In this document: piece after piece, positions 61,490-64,000 of the stretch
Numbering within the stretch: position 1 is the stretch's first letter
Layout of the letters: each line of letters starts with the position of its first letter
Assembly: GCA_002633005.1 (NCBI GenBank)
Contig: NMRA01000104.1
Span: forward strand, 836,175 to 900,174
Reading direction: 5' to 3'
Length of the DNA stretch: 64,000 bases
Source of the DNA: Phoronis australis
Lineage: Eukaryota > Phoronida > Phoronidae
Notes under the pieces: model-generated
Told to the model about the DNA's origin: nothing
Databases searched by the model: none
What the model saw: only the letters and a program-made list of their open reading frames with translations
Position numbers and translations under genes: made by a program

Positions 61490-63543
61490 TCAGTGTAGCT
61501 AAGTGCGCTGAAAGGGTAAAATTGGGAATAAGGCTTGATTTTTTATTCCCATTTTTTCCTTTCTGCGGCCCATAGTATATCACAGAGTAAATTTCACTAA
61601 ACTCACAAGAGAAATTAGCATGGACATCACTGTACTTCTGGAATGGTTAAGGGAAGCAAAAGCTAGAAAATTTGAATTATAATAGGATCCCCTTTTAGAA
61701 CAAATATTTCTAAAAAAGGTTTCACCATAGAAATTCGAGTGGGTTCCTTTTCTAACTACACATATCTATATGAAGGTTATCCAGTGTTTTAGAAACTTGC
61801 TATCAGTTTTGTCCTCATTTTTGGACAAAGATGTCATCTCCTACTTTACTGTTTCTGGCTTTTTGGATTTAAATTTCACCAGTCCAAGAATCGTTACGAA
61901 AAATCCGGTGTTTCTAGAACAAATCCTTAAATCCTTTGAACGTTAACCTTTTCTTAAAAGCTCACTGCATGTGGACGCCTTTTTCAAATCCTCACTCTAA
62001 ATGTGTGAGAATCCTAATTTTCCAACTGCACGCCCCGTCAAAAATATAATGCCTACTGTAATTGTCAGAGTCTGGGATCCAATCTGTACTCAGAATAGAA
62101 CTCGAAATTACTTTAAAAATCTTCCGTTCTACGCCAACCTCACCTGACCCACCAACCACTCCATGGCCTGTGTAAACTCCCAACATAGACCTCTAGCTAA
62201 AAGAGTTCTATGCTACCAAGCACACCCGCCAGATACACTAATTTTCAATCAAGTTATTTTGCGAGATTTTGCTTTTCTCTTTGGAAACTTGGAGCACTTA
62301 GCTCATTGTTCTGCGGACCGCCCTCAAGCCCCTGTTGACTTGGTCGTTATTTCCTTTAACAATAACAGACGCCACGAATTACGTAACCCTACCAATGATA
62401 CACGGGACAGAAGCATTGGCTGTGCTCAAATTATCTATCTGTGAGCTCTACGCCAATGTTTATCATGTAATACTTGTAGAAACGGAATGCTCGAATAGTT
62501 GAAATTATAATAGTGAAGAATGGAAAGAATACGCTGGGAGTTACGCATCCTACCTAAACTGAATGTGTGATATATCGTCGCCTAGGAACGGAAGATTCTC
62601 AAGATACCGTCTTCATATAACTTGCATCTGAATCATGGCCTATAGATACGATGTTTTCAGTTCAAATACGATAGTTACTATCCCACACTGTACCAGTGAA
62701 GAAAAACCAAAACAGCACCACTGTACTATTCTGGATTTTTTTCGCGACAGCGGTCGTCTGTCACTCACCAACAGTTACAGTAAAATTAACAGTCGTTATT
62801 TACAACGTAGTTTTGACATTCCTTTTTAGTTCCCATCCCGTGGGTCAAAAGTTAAATTCTGCAGCCTTTCCGCTTAAAAAACACGTACTCTTGTACTAGT
62901 CAAAGTCTATAGTTTTTAGATATTAGGCTAAACACCCGGACTAGTCAGCAAGGCCCTACATCTAAATCTTAGAAACCACCAGCTTGTGGATGTTAGGTCG
63001 CTTAACTCCCAGCCCTCGGTGCCGTTTGGCGAATGTTCAGACTTCAGTGCAAAAGTCTGGCGTTTTACGAGAGTTTCAACAGGTGTCCAGTTAGTTAACT
63101 TGCATTGAGGTTGTCCAAACCAACAGTTTGCCAGCTCGCGTGACTACTTGAGTGGTGTTTGTGATTGTTTTAGCTTTCCATTGAACCTAAACGATCCAAT
63201 TACCAGTTGGGACGTGTCAAAGAAATACCAACCTGTAGTCAGTTTTGTCGGTGAAATCCCGGCGTAAAAAATATACGGATCTAGAACAGTTTACTGAACC
63301 GCGATTTTCTCGATTCGTTCTATAAGTCATTCGGTTAAAAATCTTAATGGTGAGCTATTTGTTTTTACTGCCAAATTTTGTGATAACCATCGTTAGCTTC
63401 CAAATAACTTGTCGCTGAATGTGTTCATGTATTAGTCGTCATATTACATAACTTTCACTTGTTGATTACTTCTACTTTCTCAAAGAGGGTGGTTAGTTAT
63501 TTTTCCTGTTTCTGGAACAGTATGTGAGCGTCATGATTCCTTG
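61490..63543. other. Sequence between the two dispersed repeat copies
   Basis: No transposase, gag or pol motif and no host exon was recognised between the repeats, so an LTR-element reading is not supported. Confidence 0.35.
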
Positions 63544-63685
63544 TTGAACTTCCGTGAGCTGCGTTACATGCCACGGTATATGGAACTCCAATAATACTAT
63601 TTAATCTTTGTTAATATTAATTCACAATAGCTAGACATTGCCGGATCGAATATGAAAGAGGAGCACAGTGGAACACAGATTTCCC
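63544..63685 (+). repeat. Dispersed repeat, copy B
   Basis: Direct-orientation counterpart of 60839-61002, with CACGGTATATGG, TTAATATTAATTCACAATAG, CTAGACATTGCCGGATCGAA and GAGGAGCACAGTGGAACACA. It is about 20 bases shorter through internal indels. Confidence 0.65.
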
Positions 63686-64000
63686 ACAAAAAAACGGTGT
63701 AATTTGATTGGTTGGGGTATAGCCTTTTTATTCCTTTCCCAGTTCTTTCCTTGGCAGTCCGTTTCGGTATTTACAGTCTGCGTCATGATCTATGTTCTGC
63801 TTGTACATGTAACTCTTCTGTTATTACAATAGAACTAGTTGAGTCGTTTGTATACTTCTCTACAAACCACCTTACAAACGATATTTTCCCCTTCACTACC
63901 TGGCGCGTCAACTACGCTTTCATATCTTTTGATTCTGGCTTCGAAACTTATCGGGAAATGCAAATTCACACTCCAATTTTTATTCTCATTGATCATTTAA

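Overview
The window is from an animal nuclear genome, probably a marine invertebrate. It has GT-AG introns of a few hundred bases to about 2 kb, AATAAA poly(A) signals, metazoan-type genes and many short inverted-repeat elements. I cannot fix the phylum: protein similarity and element style would fit an ambulacrarian, a cephalochordate or a lophotrochozoan. No prokaryotic or viral gene block is present.

Five host genes are well supported. From left to right they are: a minus-strand single-exon ankyrin-repeat protein (4530-5732); a minus-strand single-exon class A GPCR (12556-13596); a plus-strand secreted protein with a fucolectin-like domain, an Ig domain and three sushi domains in one exon (16610-18310); a minus-strand mitochondrial thiamine pyrophosphate carrier of the SLC25A19 type with five coding exons (20423-24583); and a plus-strand EIF3B gene with 17 coding exons (32727-46868, 699 residues, complete). 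They have no evident operon-like or pathway link. EIF3B and the carrier are housekeeping genes arranged head to head.

A 3.7-kb block containing the carrier's first exon and upstream region occurs twice in a row (23877-27540 and 27542-31275), separated by a single ambiguous base (n at 27541). The simplest reading is two haplotypes placed in tandem by the assembler. The second copy carries a clean 97-bp palindromic element with 8-bp target duplications that the first copy lacks.

The rest is gene-poor and repeat-rich: two non-LTR retrotransposon remnants (3-470 and 53066-54085), a Harbinger-type transposase fragment (3545-3790), a Harbinger-type MITE inside an EIF3B intron, a family of 150-bp CAGNGGCGGAT elements, other MITEs, and several tandem repeats. 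The last 17 kb (47-64 kb) holds no gene that I can support, apart from a weak signal-peptide ORF near 60.7 kb. I found no clearly novel biological system. The most useful leads are the tandem haplotype block with its insertion polymorphism, and a duplicated in-frame splice acceptor in EIF3B.
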